Source: Liolophura sinensis (lineage: Eukaryota > Mollusca > Polyplacophora > Chitonida > Chitonidae). From it: 64,000 nt of DNA. Under the pieces are notes generated by a model that ran no database searches, was not told where the DNA came from, and saw nothing but the letters and a program-made list of their open reading frames with translations. The translations under genes and the position numbers were made by a program. The DNA lies in contig NC_088304.1 in the NCBI RefSeq assembly GCF_032854445.1, positions 22,209,704 through 22,273,703 on the forward strand, given 5' to 3'. Of the stretch, positions 34,401 through 48,500 are shown in pieces (within the stretch, counting starts at the first letter, position 1; each line of letters opens with the position of its first letter).

Positions 34401-36493
34401 TCAGAGGTTTGCAGTCCAGAAAGCATGCAGGGTTAGGGTTCACAGGGATACCATTGCCTCCTCCTGGAATATTGAGTAGAGTCAAAATGTGTCGCATAAA
34501 CCATTCACATGTACAGGTCAAAACTGTTCATCATTAAAGTATCTATCAGGGCTCAGTTCACGGGGATACCATCATCTGATCCTGAATTACTGAGTAGCAA
34601 CAAAACGTGTGGCATAAAACATCCACATGTACAGGTCAAAACTGTTCATCATTAAAGTATCTATCAGGGCTCAGTTCACGGGGATACCATCATCTGATCC
34701 TGAATTACTGAGTAGCAACAAAACGTGTGGCATAAAACATCCACATGTACAGGTCAAAATCTGCTTATTGTTAAAATAGGGAAGGACTCCCTTCACAGGG
34801 ATATCATTACCTGATCCTGAAATACTCAGTGGCAACAAAACATGTGGCATAAAACATCCACATGTACAGGTCAAAATCTGCTTATTGTTAAAATAGGGAA
34901 GGACTCCCTTCACAGGGATATCATTTTACCTGATCCTGAAATACTGAGTGGAAACAATATGTGTGGCATAAAACATCCACATTTAGAGGTCAGTAGCTGT
35001 TCATTTTATAAGTATCAAGGACTGAGTTCATCAGGATGCCATTCTCTGTTCCTGAAATATCATGGGCAAGCCATGTCAAGCATACGGAATGAAACATTCA
35101 CTGAAGGACATGCACAAACATGTTTATTTAATTGATTGATCGATTGGTACACCTGTTTCTTTAGCAAAAAGAAAGCAGAGCAGCTGTAGTAATTAAACAC
35201 TACCATTTGGCAGGTATCTGCCATCAACTTTTTGCAATGTGACACAAAGGTATGTACATACATGTAGTCCCAGACAAACAAAGGCAAAGACCACACTAAC
35301 ATGAAGTATATATCAGACGAAAGATCACCAAAAACTGTTGAAGGAAAGAGCTCAATTCAGTTTTTTAGAGTTTTTCCAACTGAGTAAATGATTTAAAAAC
35401 ATTTAATTCTATGGTGGTCAATAGTGAACTAAAGGGTATCAGTGATGTCACATCCATATTTTTCCATAACTCCATTCAGCGAATGTATTCATCCTTCTAA
35501 ATGTATATACATTTTTAATGATGAAATCTCGCAGTCAATGTAAATTAAGTAGCAAAAAAAAAAAAAAAAAAAATACATACATACTGTGGCAACACAGATC
35601 AAAATATTGTCAGAAAAGGCCACCAAAGAATCCAAACTTAGAAAAGCATTTCATAAGGTTGAAAAAATTCTAAAAAAAAACAACACTACACATAAATCAC
35701 ACTATTTTAATGGACATTGTTTAACAGTCTTCCACCTGACATATACTTCACCTCAGTGATTTCTTTGCCACTAACTTAAGACCACGTAAATGTGTCTATG
35801 AGCACAGATGATAGCTTTGTGACATCAAGTATTGAGAACAGCAAAGGCAGCCACAGAAAAAGTTCCCGTCTAGGCTTGGGGATTAATCCATGGCATATGC
35901 GAATGTGAAGACAATTATTATTAATGTTGAAGCCTTCAGAAAATTGAATGTGACCAAAACATTTCCTTCACATTTTATTATTTTGGCATTACTGACTCTT
36001 GTTTAGACGACCTATTTTAAATATTTCATTAAAATACAACTGCACTGAAGCAACAGAGCCCAGTTATGCACCTAGAGAACATAAAGGTAAACGTAAAGTT
36101 TACAAGATGAATGAACACGCAACCTACTGACACAGACAGAAAATGAGAAGATGAGAAAAGAGTGAACTATGTTACCATGGCAACTGTCTCCAAACTCAAA
36201 CAGCTCTGTTGTCATCAAAACTATCCCATAATATGCAAACGCATTTGCTAACCTGGAAACAAAAGAAGAGAGAATTTTGAACTGTTGCCTACATGTGTAC
36301 ATGTATAGTTTTTACTGTTTGACAAAAGACTGACAAACTCTTATGTAAGCCATTCCTTGACAGGAATAAGACGTTCCAAACTGCAGTTGGAATACAAAGG
36401 TGTAAAAAGTTGAGAAGGCTTATTTGTTCAATTTTCTATCATTTCTCCACATCCAAAAATCCTCCTTTTTACACCTCTGTGTGTGTGTGTGTC

Positions 36494-36543
<50 letters not shown>

Positions 36544-39500
36544 ATGTTGAGGACACCAAACATAACACTCAACCCAGTCAGATGAACCATCCATGCCAAG
36601 TCCTTCTAATTTATCTCTATAAGCCAAAATATCATTACTGTGCCAATTATTTGACTTATCTGATTCGTGTTTTAAGCCGTACTCAAGAATACTGTATCAA
36701 TTAAAACTATGAGGTACATCATCGTTATATAATACCAGATCTTGCCTTTCCAAAACAATTCACCGTTTTTCAACAGAGAACAAGCTTGAAAAAGCAAACA
36801 TAATTTGTTTGGACAAATATTCTGCTACACATTATGTTAGTTTTAACCGTTGAAAATGTACTGGGCCGGTGTATATTTACTTACTACCTCACACTCACTA
36901 TGGAGCGAGCAATGACACGAATGACGATAATCAAGAATAAAATACAATTTATCCTTTAACAAACTGATGTTATAACACACTAGGCTTACCAGATGATCCA
37001 CAGTAAAAGTGTTGTTCTTTTAAGCTCAGGAATGAATAAATCTTTGATTTGGCCTCTATGAACTCCCTACAAAATAAGGTTATGAACTTAAGTATTTCTA
37101 GCCATATTACACAGCATATAGTTACAATCCTCTCTCATATGTAATCCTCTCTGATTATACACAGTCAGGTCTATCCTCAAAGTGCAGATAGTCTTTGGGA
37201 TCAGCCCGGTTTTCTACCACCATAATTCTGACTGAAATATTCTTGAGTACAATGTAAAACGCCAATCAAATAAATAAATAAATAAATATAATACTCTTCA
37301 AAGATATTATTTACTGGATGTAATTTATACAAGATGTGTATATACGTTGCTTGCTGAACAATCTTGCAGGTTTTTGGCTGAATGTATGTAAGTTCATGTT
37401 TGAAAACTTCACAATTTAAGGGGATGCTCCCATTTAACACCTTAAAACATGGAAGTGAAGAGTAACACACTGAACCAAACTCTAAACATCAGCTGAGACA
37501 GCTGTGAGACTATAAGACTATCAGAGAGCTGTAAGATTACCGATGTGTTGACATCACTGAGGCGCCCCAAGGGCATGGGCTTGCCATTATCTTGGGCTAT
37601 CTTCTCTATGGTCGCCAAGGCTCTGTCGTGTCGCCCTCGCGTGAGATCAAAACGAGCACTCTCTGGGAGCCACTGTCAGTATGAACAGAAATGCATAAGA
37701 TGAGTACACATGCACAAAGGAATGATGACATTTGAACACATAAGAATGATGACATCTGAACACCGGAATGCTGACATTTGAACACAGGAATGATGACATC
37801 TGAACACAAAGGACTGATGACATTTGAACACAAGAATGATGAACACAGGAATGATGACATTTGAACACAGGAATGATGACATTTGAACACAGGAACAATG
37901 ACATTTAAACACAGGAATGATTAACACAGGAATGATGAACACAGGAATGATGACATTTGAACACAGGAACGATGACATTTAAACACAGGAATGATGAACA
38001 CATTTGAACACTGGAATGACGACATTCAATATGTTAAACGCAGTCATCATGAGGGACTACATCAAGTACATGTAGGCATAATTTCAGTAGATCAGTATGT
38101 TAAGCTGTTGTTTTCAGTTTGTTGTATGGTCTGAATCCGTTCTACCGAAATTGTGACATCACACAGTGTGGTGTCACCATGGACAGTATGAATTGTGATG
38201 CACTGAACAAGATGTTGCAGACAGCCTAGAATGTCAGGCCACGTGATCCTGGCTCCTGGTCTGGTAGAACAAAATTGGAAAATATGAAGAAGGTCTATGT
38301 GATTTAAAGGTGTGAAATACATCAGATTCAATGAATTAGATCACAATGAATGATTACAGCTTACCCTAATTCTCAACTTTTCCACATATGAAAGAGCAAC
38401 TTTCAGTGCAATTCATACACATTTTTAATTGGATTTTGGAGACAAAACTATATTGGCTGGATTTGGCAGTTTCAGGGCTTCACAAACAGTATAAATGTAT
38501 CAGTCAATACTGCCTTCAGGATATGCTTGAATAAACACCCTGCAAACGTGAAAAGGTTGAACTACAGTAAAACTGTAACGTGCGCCACAAAAGCAATATT
38601 TCAGCCACATGATGACGACATCAGACTCGAGGATGACCTATATTATATATACTATGATATATATTATTAAAGAACATGCATGCAGGAACAACTCAGTAGC
38701 AATCTTATGCTATATGTACATGTACAGCGCTGTGACCAATACATGCATGTTACTACTATGGGCAGAGAATGAAGACAGAGGGCACTGTAATCACACATAA
38801 AGATAAACAATGATGTCATACAACTAAATCTGTGACCATCTTCAATGCTCAATGTATTTATTTATTTATTTATGTATTTATTTATTTGATTGGTGTTTTA
38901 TGCTGTACTCAAGAATATTTCACTTATATGACGGCAGCCAGCATTATGGTGGGTGGAAACCGGGCAGAGCTTGGGGGGAAACACACGACCATGAATGCTC
39001 AATGTAAGCTTCATATCAGAGGTTATCATGATGGCAGCATGTGACAATGGAATATAATGTAGTATGTGATAATATGGTATCTGTGATAATATGGTATCAG
39101 CTCAAGTTGTCAGAAGCTGTCATACAGGTTTAAAGAGCAAAGCTTACTGCTGATTAGAAGGCCTATGTGTCACGAAGAAACAAAAAAGGGTAGCTGATAG
39201 TATTGCGGAAGATACTTCATTGTAACAATGATCTCTGTTATCACACACAATTATTTTAACAAAAAAAAAACATGCAGAACAATGTGCATGTGTAATAATG
39301 TGTAAAGATAAACACAATGTTTAAACCAGCATGCTGTCTCATAACCAGCAACCTGTCTCAACCTGTTAGAAGATATGACTTTAAAGTTTTTATGAAAGCG
39401 GCCCCAGATCTGAAATCTGAAAAAAGACTAAGAAACATTTTTTGCCAGTCTTTATGGTTTCAATTATTAAATCATAATGAGGTGCTAATAATGAGGTCAC

Positions 39501-42500
39501 AGCTGCTTTATTCATTTATTTATTTATTTCATTGGTTTTTTACGCCATACAATTACACAAAAATATTGAAACAGGGGCAGCCAGCTTAATGGTGGGAGAA
39601 AACCGGGCAGAGACTGTCAGAAACCGACGTCCATCTGCAGGTTGCTGACAGACCTTCCTACATACAGCCACAGAAGAAACCTGCATGAGCTGAACTTGAA
39701 CTCACAGCGACCGCATTGGTAAGAGTTATTGTGCTGCACTGAAAGCTAACTACCTCAACTACAGAGGCTTGTAGCTTTGACATTTTGAGGACAAAGGAAG
39801 CAACAGTTCCTGGTCAGTGAATGTAATGATTCAGAGTGGTTATTGCAGAGCATGAGCTGTGAACATGGCCAACTGATCTCAGTGCTATATAATGCCATAG
39901 TCACTTATGCCATGGCTGCCCCTACATCTGGGGGGAAAGCGGAATGTTGAGTGTAAGTCACCACCTTATGTCAAGTTTATAGTGTTGTTGTCATGTTGGT
40001 GGAGGGCATGTCGTGTTAGTGGGGGCATGTGGTATTGGTGAAGGGTATGTCATACTGGTGGAGGGCATGTCGTGTGGGTGGAGGGCATGTTGTACTGGAG
40101 GGGGGGAGGGGGGGTATATTGTACTGGTGGAGGGTATGTCGTGTAGGTGGTGGAGGGTATGTCGTACTGGTGGAGGGCATGTTGTACTAGTGGAGGGCAT
40201 GTCGTACTGTTGGAGGCATGTCGTACTGGTGGAGGCATGTCGTACTGTTGGAGGCATGTCGTACTGGTGGAGTACAACATGCCCTCCACTAATATGACAT
40301 GCCCTCCACCAGTACAACATGCCCCCCACCAGTACAACATGCCCTCCACCCACACGACATGCCCTCCACCAGTACAACATGCCCTCCACCAATACGACAT
40401 GCCCTCCACCAATACGACATGCCCTCCACCAATACGACATGCCCTCCACCAGAAAAAACATGCCATCCACCCACACGACATGTCCTCCACCAACACGACG
40501 TATGACATGCCCTCCACCAATATGACATGCCCTCCACCACCAACACGACATGCCCTGCACCTACACGGCATACACGACATGCCCTCCATCAACATGACAT
40601 ACCCTCCACCAGTACAACATGCCCTCCACCAACACGGCATGTCGTGTTGGTGGAGGGTATGTCGTACTGGTGGAGGGCATGTCGTGTTTGTGGAGAGCAT
40701 GTTGTACTGGTGGAGGGCATGTTGTACTGGTGGAGGGTATGTCGTGTTAATGGAGGGCATGTCGTACTGGTGAAGGGCGTTGTACTGGTGGAAGGTATGT
40801 TGTGTTGGTGGAGGGCATGTTGTACTGGTGGAGGGCATGTTGTACTGGTGGAGGGCATGTCATACTGGCGGAGGGCATGTTGTACTGGAGGGGGGAGTAT
40901 GTTGTACTGGTGGAGGGAATGTCGTACTGGTGGAGGGCATGTTGTATTGGTGGAGGGCATGTCGTACTGGTGGAGGACATGTCATGTTGGTGGAGGGCAT
41001 GTCACGTTGGTGGAGGACATGTCAAACTGGTGGAGGGCATGTCATACTGGTGGGGGGCATGTTGTGTTGGTGGAGGGCATGTGTTGGTGGAGGGCATGTC
41101 GTACTGGTGGAGCGCTTGTTGTACTGGTGGAGGGCATGTCATATTCGTGGAGGGCATGTCATTTTGGTAGATGGCATGTCTTTATTGGTGGAAGGCATGT
41201 CGCTGTGTACACACTGACACTAATGATATGTTCACAACAGCCTTTAAAAGTTATGATGTACAAAGTAGCAAAATAAATGATTTACCATTTTTGTCTATGA
41301 ATTTTTTTTTATGTTCACACCTTTGCATCAGAATTGTATACAATGATAGTATGGCTCTGATTAGTACTCTGAATAAGACAGAACTTACACCAACCGGAAC
41401 TTACAAAAACTTATATGTACTACATGTATGACTCTATACTTACGAAGCAACAAAACATGAAGACAAGAAGCGGAAAGGCTGACATGATAAGCAGCCAGCG
41501 CCATCCCAGGGTGGGCATGATGACAAGGGCTAGTACCACCTCAAAACAGGAGCCCAGTGCCCAGAACAGCTGAAAGTCAAATACACACAGAGGTCAGCAT
41601 ACCAAGCACTAGAGGGAGGGGAGATAACTCTGACACTACATACAAGGTGGACATGATAAAGACCTCTGGGTAACTCTACATGTATCACTTCAAATCAAAG
41701 CCAAAAGTAAAACCAACAATCTATATATGGCCCCCACCCAATAAAGAAAGGTGAAAAGACAGGGGGGGATAACTCTGAGCTAAAAACAAGAGCTCAGTAG
41801 TCAGAATAACGTATACTCCGCAAAAATATACACGCATAAAGCAATTTTTAAATCATTTTCTCTCAGTAAACTCACTGAGAGTTGTCAGTTGAAACTGGAA
41901 TTTCAAGATTTAAAGAAATCAGTCTTTGTGAGCATGTTTCACGGAGGATTATTTGAACATAGCATTTTTGGTTTGTTGCGTTAATGTTTTTGTTGAGTGT
42001 ATGTAACCACACACACATATTGCTTTAATACACATATACAAAGTCAATATCACAAGGATAACTTCTGACTGTACTCAGCAGGCAAAATATGTACAGCTAA
42101 AACCACCTGTGGTGAAGACTTTAACAGCAATGCTAGTAATGATATGTCGAGAAGGGCTGAAATTAATGTGCATACACTGTTAAATACATGTATGTATAAA
42201 CTACAAGAAGTCAATAGCAGTAGGGGAGGGTGGGGGTGGTGAGGTGGGGAGGGCTGTGACATTTCAGGCTTGGCAGAAGATGTGATCATTCTGAAAACAA
42301 CAACCTAAATTAGACATGGTAGAAAGGCTTGACCGTAAGAGATGTATCAAGGCAAAACTGATCAGCTCCCAACATACATGTATCACCTTGGACATGGAGT
42401 CTAATACAGAAACTTAGATATGGTAACAAAGCTATCAAAGAGCTCGTTTGTAGGAGGCACCTTGAATGCAAAACTTCGGCTCAAGACATACACTACTGAA

Positions 42501-45500
42501 GTCAATACAATACACTACGTCAAGAATTTTGTAATTTACTATATTTAATATGTACACAGTGAATCAATGATGAAACATCACCCTCGTGTTATTGTGCTCT
42601 ACATGTGTGGAAAACCTGAAGTCAATACAAGCTAGATAGAATGTACCACAACTAACATTTTGTTTAACATAGCTTTTCCCTGTTATTGGACACTCGGGGT
42701 ATGACATAAACTATGCCTGTACTCTGTACAGTCCACTTACAGAAAAGAGCCATAAAACCAGGCATTTCATAGTTTATGGTCAGTATTAACACACAGCACT
42801 TTCAGGGTATCAACGATGGAACAACCCCCTTGTGTTAACATTGGGCTATACCTGTGCATGCTGTGTGTGCAGAACCTGAGCTCAAGCCATGCAGCACTTA
42901 ATGAGTACCCGCCCTTAACATTTACCCTAAAATGGATTCCATTACATAAGAGACTTGAGAGTTGGAATTTTCAATTTAAAGTCGTAAATATGCACACGGA
43001 GCATGACCAATACAATACACCCTTCTGGCTGGGCTTTTAATACATGTATGTAAAACAGGGGTTCAATACCTCTATGCATTTTGAGATACAATTAACAATT
43101 ACCTTAACACTGTTTTAGATATTAGACTTGACACTTGGGAAGTGACATATGCAGTTGAAAGTACAATATAGACATTAAAAATATATACATGTACAGACAT
43201 TCTCTGTCACAAGGGGAGTAACTCTGGCACTGCAGTCATTCCAACAGTCTTAATATAGGCTGTTGAGACTATAATACATGGCCCATGGATCTACACATTT
43301 CTGGCACAAGAAGGAGCATGGAGGAAAACAGCTTACCTTTACAATGAACGTATACATGTTAACAACAGTTCTCGGGTAAACCTGAGGAATCTATATATAC
43401 ATGTAACTTATACCCATCCACAACTGAACGCAAAAAGCTGACATGTCTGTAAAATACATGTTAACTATAACATTCAACTTCAGTTAATATACCTAAAAAA
43501 AAAACCTCCGCTTTTGAATTTTAGTTTGTAACATTCAGATTTCCTTTCAGAATCCTTGGGGATAACAATTGCCTACAAACATGACTCATATAATGAGTCA
43601 TTTAAAGTCACTCGATAATATGAATGTAATGAATGGTATTTAATGTACTTTCCTTAAAAAATTATCGTTAATTTATAATTACCATTACTTAATCCATAAC
43701 TAAGAAGTATTCTGTTTTTTTAAATATTTATCCCACAAATAGATGTGCTCCGTCAGATATATAATTTGCACGGCTCTCTCAGTCACAGCACATTATCTAG
43801 TATATATACTTATGACCTGGCCGGTTTCCTCCCACCTGGCCAGGCCATGAAAAGAATCGTATAACTGAAACATTCTTGAGTACGGCGTAAAACACCAATC
43901 AAAGTAAATAAACAAATTATGACGTGTTTGTGGTGATCAGACACAAGCTCTTACCTCTATGAGGATGACACACTTGGCACGAGAACCACTCGGGAGAAAC
44001 TCCGCATACAGAGTTACACTGTCAAAGACAAATACACAATAGGATATCAGACAGGTGTATTTACACGGTCAGGTGAGAAAAATGCTATCTGTCAATTACA
44101 ATCCTTACAATGTGCACCACACATGCATATTTAATACAATACAAGAATCATTGCAGTGCCTTGTATCCTTTGTCCCTTGTATCGGGTCATATCACTACAC
44201 CACACTGTACGTGTGCTGTGTAAGGACAAGGTCGGAAAGTTTTAACAATTTTAGAAATAAAGCATTTCTCTGTTAGCTTTACACTCATCTGCACCTGAGT
44301 GCCCTTGCAGTCTTACACAGCCAGTAGTTTTACTGAAAATGTCAACAGTGAATGTAGACATAATTCACCAAAACGTGAGAGTAGACAGAAAAGAATGGAG
44401 CTGTGAAAAGACAAATCACTACCTGTTGACATTTTGATAGACATTTATCCAACTGAGTGAAACATCACTTTTATAAGTGAAGCAAATTCTGACATTTCAC
44501 CTACACATAATTAATCACTACTGGTTATTCACAACCAGGCTAACAAAAATTTTCTTTTGGTCTAATAGGTAGAAGTGCCATACTCAAGAATATTTCGTTT
44601 TAATACACCACAGCGGCCAACATTATGAGGGGAGGAAACCCGAACAATTCCAGGGGAAAGCCACAACCATCTGCTGACATTTGTTTTCTGATGTAACGCC
44701 GCTTGTGAATTAACAAAGTGTTTTATAAACCCACATATTCTGACCATAAAGCATGGCATAAATGGATGGGGAAGAGTTTTACGAGTCCCCAGTTATGATA
44801 CAGTAAGAGCTGATAATTAAATCATGTTTGAAAACTGCTAATTGTATTACTATTATGAAAGGAAATATTATGATCTTACGCCTGGGGTGCTCCTCCAATA
44901 CCAAATCCAACGAGTCCTCGGAGGATCAGCATCCATATGAAGGTGGGGGAAAAAGCACTCAGTATGCCGAAGTAAAACGTGAAAGCACTGGACATAATCA
45001 ACTCCTGCAAAACAGTCAACAAAAAATCATGAAACTAACTTCATTTACTTTTTTATTTCAGACAGGCAGACAGGTGGAGTGGATAAAATCAATGTGTCAG
45101 TTTGCTTGCATAAGGTGTATGTGTAGTTTGTCTGCCTTTTGTCTGTAGCTTGTCTGTGGCATGTCAGTGGACTGCCAGTGAGCCTGGTTCATTTGCTTGT
45201 GGTTTGTCTGTAGTTTGCCTGTGGTATGTTTGATTTGTTTGCAGCGAGCATATGCTGTGTCTGTGGTGTTTCCGTGGTGTGTCCATGGTTGAACTGTAGT
45301 TTGTCAAACTGTGGTGTGTCAGAGGTTTGCCTGTATCTTGTCTGTGGTATGTCAGTGGACTGCCAGTGACACATACTTGGTTTGCTTGTGGTTTGTTTGT
45401 AGCATGCCTCTGGTGTGTCTGTAGCTTGTCTGCTTCGTGTCTGTGGTGTGTCAGTGGTTCGTTTGTAGCTTGCCAGTGGTTTGTGTGTGGTTTGGCAGTG

Positions 45501-48500
45501 GTCATCCTGTGGCTTACCGATGGCTAGCTTGTGATCTGTATGTGGCTTGCCTGTGAATTGGTTGTACAATTTATGTCTATGTACAACTGTGATTAGATCT
45601 CAGTCTAACTTTGATACATGTTTTCTATTGTGAAGGCAAGGATTTCTTTGTTTATTTATTCCACTGGTGTTTGGCACAGGAAGTCAAGAGCAAATAATGA
45701 TTAAGTATTTTGTGATACATACATGTATATAATGGCCTCAAACAGCCTTACGCTGGCTTCCTCTTCGGCCGTATGTGGGAAATTCAGCCAGAAATCTGCG
45801 GATGGTCGTGGGTTTTCGCCAGGCTCTGCCCGGTTTCCTCCCACCATTATGCTGGCTGTCATCGTATAAGTGAAACATTTTTGAGTACGGCGTATGACAC
45901 TAATCCAAATAAATAAATAGATAAATCAAGCAGCCAGACGAGTATTAATCTATTGGCACAGACGGTAACGCCAATATATCAGTGCAGATGTGCCAGCCAG
46001 TCAGTTGTCTACATTCTGGTACAAGTCATATGATAGTCACCACTGATAATAATATAGCACTGTATACACGTATACAGTACAGAATCAAATCTGCTGGAAG
46101 ACAAAACTTCAGCTCAATACATAAAGTACAGAAGTGAATTTGGTAATAAATTTACAGTAATTACTATGCGCACAAAGCATGAAAAATTCAATACACCCGA
46201 TGATGGAACATACCCATCATGTCATTGTGCTTTATATGTCTGTAAAACTTCCGCTCAATACATGCAGTACTTTTTGAGATATCACATTTACACGATACAC
46301 TAATTTGTCTGGACAACCGCAAAATTAATATGCACACAACATATCAGTGATGCAGGATCTTCATTGTGTTTTTCTGCTCTACATACACATGTATGTTTAT
46401 TACATTGTCTGTAATACACAATACTTCAAGTCATGAATTTTGTAATTCACAGTATTTAATATGCCCACAGCGAATCGACAATGAACATCCATGTTGTGTC
46501 AATGTGTTCTAGGTGTATGTAAAATCTGAGCTCAACACATGCAGTACATTTAGAGATACATGTACCAGGATCAATCCTTGATCGCGTCACACCTAAGACT
46601 TTAAAAGAGGAAGTTGTAACTTCCTCGCTTGGCGTTCAGCATGAAGGGGATAGTGAAACGTCTGGTTGACCCGTATCAGTATAATGGCTCGGGCGGTGCG
46701 GCTTACTTGCCTTCATTAAGTCGTCTCAGTGAAGCAGCACAAGATAAAAGAGCGGTGGAAATCCGTCCTGCAACAAGGAGGCACATTACACGTACATGCA
46801 CCCTAAGGATTCCTTCGTCGTCATATGACTGAAAAACTGTTGAGTACAACGTTAAACCCCAAGCACTCACTGACTCACTCACGTTAACATTGATTCTGAC
46901 ACACAATATACAAAGTCACAGATTAGTAATTTACAGCATTTCACATGCTCACAGTGAACCAACAATGGAACTTTCCCCTCACGGTATTGTGCTCTACATG
47001 GTCAGAAAACCTGAGCTCAATACATGCAGTACTGACCATGTGACCCCTAAGATTTCGTTTAACTCATTACAGACATGAGGCATACATCTCCGTGTGAGGT
47101 ATAGTTTAGGTGTACATGGGGTGTTCGATCTTAGTGTGAGGTATAGATGAGATGTACACCCCATCTATATTATCTGAGGTGTACTGTACCTCAAGTATAC
47201 CCCAGCCATATGCCTATACCTCTGATGCACCTCAGGAACTTTGAAAAAAATCAACACTTAGAAGATGTACCTCAGGTACAGCTTAGAAACTTTGTTAAAG
47301 TTTTAAAACAAGTGATCACATTTAGACATTTTACTTCAGACATAATAGTGGGTACAAAATTACAATTGTTTCTGTGCAAAAGGGAAAATATTTGCTAAAT
47401 AAATATAATCCTTTGTCTCACCCTATACTGCCTTGCCATTCAGTGTGCAAATACTGACCAATCACAGAGCATGGATATACATGTATTTGGCCCTGATCAT
47501 GCCAAGATGGCTGCCCTGAATAATGTGCATATATACTCCAGGCTGTGGGGAAAAAACCCAATTATGCACTGATTGGTGTGTAACATGTTTTGGCACATGA
47601 ATAGTTCTAAAGGGCATAGAAAAGGAGTAGCGCTAAATTTTAATCAAGCAGCTAGAAAGCCTCGTGTAAATGTATACCACTGTTGTTGTTGTTGTAAATC
47701 AGTTAAGATTTACAGATACTGTAAGCAAAGAACACCATCCACTTACAAACTTACTTAAATTTACCTATAATTTATACAGCCAACATTCAAGTGATCTGAG
47801 CTTGTTTTCTATCAAATTAAAAGTGAATACAGTGTACATCCACTTTGCCTATACGCATGGTACCTCAGTCAAACCTCAGCTATACCTCAGGCATCATACG
47901 TTTACCTAACATTTACATGGTGTGCTTGAGGTACTAATTTGCATAACTGTCAGTACCTCAAATACACCTCACATATGCCTCGCATGCACCTCAAGTATAC
48001 CTTAGACACACCTCAGTTCAGATATGCTACACCCAATGTTAGACCTCAGATGTACCTCAAGTATAGCTCTAGTACACCTTACAGGGTTAAGGGACATTAC
48101 TTTTCCTATTATCCAACCCGGATGATGCCGATGTTCTGGGTATGACATAAGCTATGCCTGTACAAAGTACAGACGAGCCAAAAGAAATATTGAGTATATT
48201 TTAACCATAACATGCAATGCACTTCACCAGGCAATTAAAACCCACTTGAACAGGTGACAGGAGCAAACTTAAAGTGCCACTCTGGTCAAAATACAAATTG
48301 CATAGAAATGTTACAATGATATGAAAGAAAATCCTATGGAGTAAGCCTAACACTATGTTTCAATACTATTTTGATGCATAACATTATTTAACCCATATAA
48401 CTGAAGATTCCTTGAAAAACAAAATCTTTGGCTGTGTCGGTAAAATTTTCCTGATGTGACGTGATAATATTCCCTGTATGACGTCGAATCAGGCAGATGT

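Noticed and set aside
39991-41431. Several long frames on both strands (up to 262 codons)
   Set aside because: Artefacts of the 21-bp period in forward and inverted blocks, lying in an intron of the transporter gene.
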